A DNA stretch of 64,000 bases, from contig DACV01000007.1 in NCBI GenBank assembly GCA_002494885.1, positions 216,628 through 280,627 of the forward strand, in the 5' to 3' direction. The position numbers were made by a program, and so were the translations under genes. Shown here in pieces: positions 63,249 through 64,000 of this stretch. The notes under the pieces were generated by a model. That model was not told the DNA's origin and did not search any database. It saw only the letters and a list, made by a program, of their open reading frames with translations. The stretch is from Methanobacterium sp. UBA44. Lineage in GTDB: Archaea > Methanobacteriota > Methanobacteria > Methanobacteriales > Methanobacteriaceae. The stretch's first letter is position 1. Each line of letters starts with the position of its first letter.

Positions 63249-63566
63249 TCAATCATAGACTTCTTTTGCCATATAAAATGCAGCCCATGCCTTTGGCCAA
63301 CCGGCATAAAAGGCAAGATGTGTCAAAACCTCAACCATTTCTTCTTTCGTAACACCATTATCTTTAGCTCTTTGAATATGACCTTTCAAAGAACTATCCA
63401 AAATCCCACTTGCCATCAATGCAGAAACAGTAATGAGGCTGCGGTCTCTCGGTGAAAGCTGTTCTTCCCGGGACCATACCTGACCAAATAAAACATCATC
63501 GTTTAGCTCTGCAAATTTAGGGGCAAAATCGCCCAATATATCTCTGCCTGCTGTAACTTTTTCCAT
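63249..63566 (-). CDS. Carboxymuconolactone decarboxylase family protein
   Basis: The 105-residue protein has the family pattern (SPRDRSLITVSALMASGI, HIQRAKDNGVTKEEMVEVLTHLAFYAGWPKAWAAF). The CxxC of AhpD is absent, so it is decarboxylase-like rather than a redox form. AGGAGG lies nine bases before ATG 63566. Confidence 0.85.
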   Translation of the reverse strand: MEKVTAGRDILGDFAPKFAELNDDVLFGQVWSREEQLSPRDRSLITVSALMASGILDSSLKGHIQRAKDNGVTKEEMVEVLTHLAFYAGWPKAWAAFYMAKEVYD

Positions 63567-63602
63567 GTTATTTAACCTCCTTCTATTATAATTTTCCATA
63601 AT

Positions 63603-63756
63603 CCTGTCTGATACTGCTTCTGACCATTCTGCAGGGCCTGCTTCAGCATTCGTCTCAAAGAAAGATGTTTCCTGAAAAATACTTCCTGAGCTCTTCTGGA
63701 GGCTTTTCTCCCTTTGGGAAGATTACACTTTCACTTAAATCATTTGAATTATTCAT
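63603..63756 (-). pseudogene. Cupin gene remnant with internal deletion
   Basis: The minus strand from 63756 reads SVIFPKGEKPPEELRKYFSGN, a cupin start like FPMGEKNEAYAKYFVGQ of the 60414 gene. It then shifts frame and continues as ETNAEAGPAEWSEAVSD, like the cupin C-terminus EGASNEWLEPVSD. The barrel between is lost. The C-terminal part runs into the decarboxylase gene's upstream frame. Confidence 0.7.
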
Positions 63757-63810
63757 ATTTTGCTTCTTTAAAAAGATTTAATTTTTATATGTCCTTAGAG
63801 TTGTCTAAAA

Positions 63811-64000
63811 TTATTTCAAATTTTCCCTAAAGAATGCTTCCAACTTGTCAAATGGAATTAAGTCGGTTTTATCGTACAAATCCACATGTCCTGCATTTGG
63901 AACTATATACAGTTCTTTTGGTTCTGCTGCCAATTCGTAAGCATCTTCACTCAAGTATCGTGAATGAGCGTTTTCTCCCATAACAAACAGAATTGGTCGT
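63811..64000 (-). CDS. Alpha/beta hydrolase, C-terminal part (5' end beyond window)
   Basis: The frame leaves the window at 64000; the last 62 residues are visible: RPILFVMGENAHSRYLSEDA, then IVPNAGHVDLYDKTDLIPFDKLEAFF. These match the C-terminus of the 61586 hydrolase (IIPNATHTDLYDKVDLIPFDKLESFF), so it is a paralogue. Confidence 0.8.
   Translation of the reverse strand, partial: RPILFVMGENAHSRYLSEDAYELAAEPKELYIVPNAGHVDLYDKTDLIPFDKLEAFFRENLK

Noticed and set aside
59587..64000. Prophage or insertion sequence
   Set aside because: No integrase, transposase, terminal repeats or target duplications were seen.

Overview
The window reads as chromosome of a mesophilic, AT-rich, hydrogen-using methanogen of the order Methanobacteriales, most likely Methanobacterium or a close relative. 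Supporting genes are methenyl-H4MPT cyclohydrolase (mch), an MtrA-like corrinoid protein, archaeal thymidylate synthase, the archaeal-only proteins PAN, LonB, MBF1, Cgi121 and Trm-G10, hydrogenase maturation genes with NikR, the methanogen-restricted families DUF1890, DUF1894 and DUF356, a pseudomurein cell-wall gene cluster, and a surface protein with pseudomurein-binding repeats. Three tRNAs (one Ala, two Gly) lack an encoded CCA. Starts are a mix of ATG, GTG and TTG, and strong GGAGG-type ribosome binding sites often show which start is used.

Layout. 1-2547: truncated surface protein and a decayed copy of part of it. 2548-8700: ThiN-HIT fusion, SIS sugar isomerase, two Hsp20 chaperones, NOG1 GTPase, hemerythrin, AMMECR1. 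8723-13724: TldD, the homocysteine-forming pair (DUF39-CBS plus NIL-ferredoxin), a lipoprotein. 13831-17535: a five-gene operon of Ycf46-like AAA ATPase, membrane-anchored DUF1257, DUF2997, a membrane helix-hairpin-helix protein and a radical SAM activase. This is the best candidate in the window for an undescribed system. 17732-22781: mch, thymidylate synthase, methionine synthase (C1 metabolism) and two small enzymes. 23114-27809: AhpD-like protein, TetR regulator divergent from a soluble MtrA paralogue with a double-palindrome operator, and DUF1890/DUF1894. 27920-32477: tRNA-Ala, DUF354, hypBA, prs, a P-loop ATPase, DUF2769. 32627-38809: DEAD helicase, LonB, Sm-like protein, cobyric acid synthase. 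38836-43720: UspA, antiporter, tRNA-Gly pair, CBS protein, nikR, methyltransferase, hydrogenase protease. 43974-49388: pseudomurein cluster (CarB-like ATP-grasp, MraY-like, Mur ligase) followed by a POTRA-like and a secreted protein. 49458-59481: DUF356, MBF1, PAN, a C/D box sRNA, UPF0280, PH-domain protein, phospholipase C, geranylgeranyl reductase, Trm-G10, citramalate synthase, Cgi121. 59587-64000: a bacterial-looking island of flavodoxins, cupins, carboxymuconolactone decarboxylase, alpha/beta hydrolases and a RibD-type reductase, partly duplicated and partly decayed.

Structure outside genes. Six intergenic places carry runs of short, different hairpins (arms such as AAAATC/GATTTT or AATTC/GAATT with three-base loops) joined by recurring linkers. 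Gene remnants lie in several spacers, including a cobyric acid synthase fragment at 32495-32626. Perfect palindromes sit at likely promoters of the AAA operon, the MtrA-like gene and tRNA-Ala. No CRISPR array, rRNA, transposase or integrase was seen.
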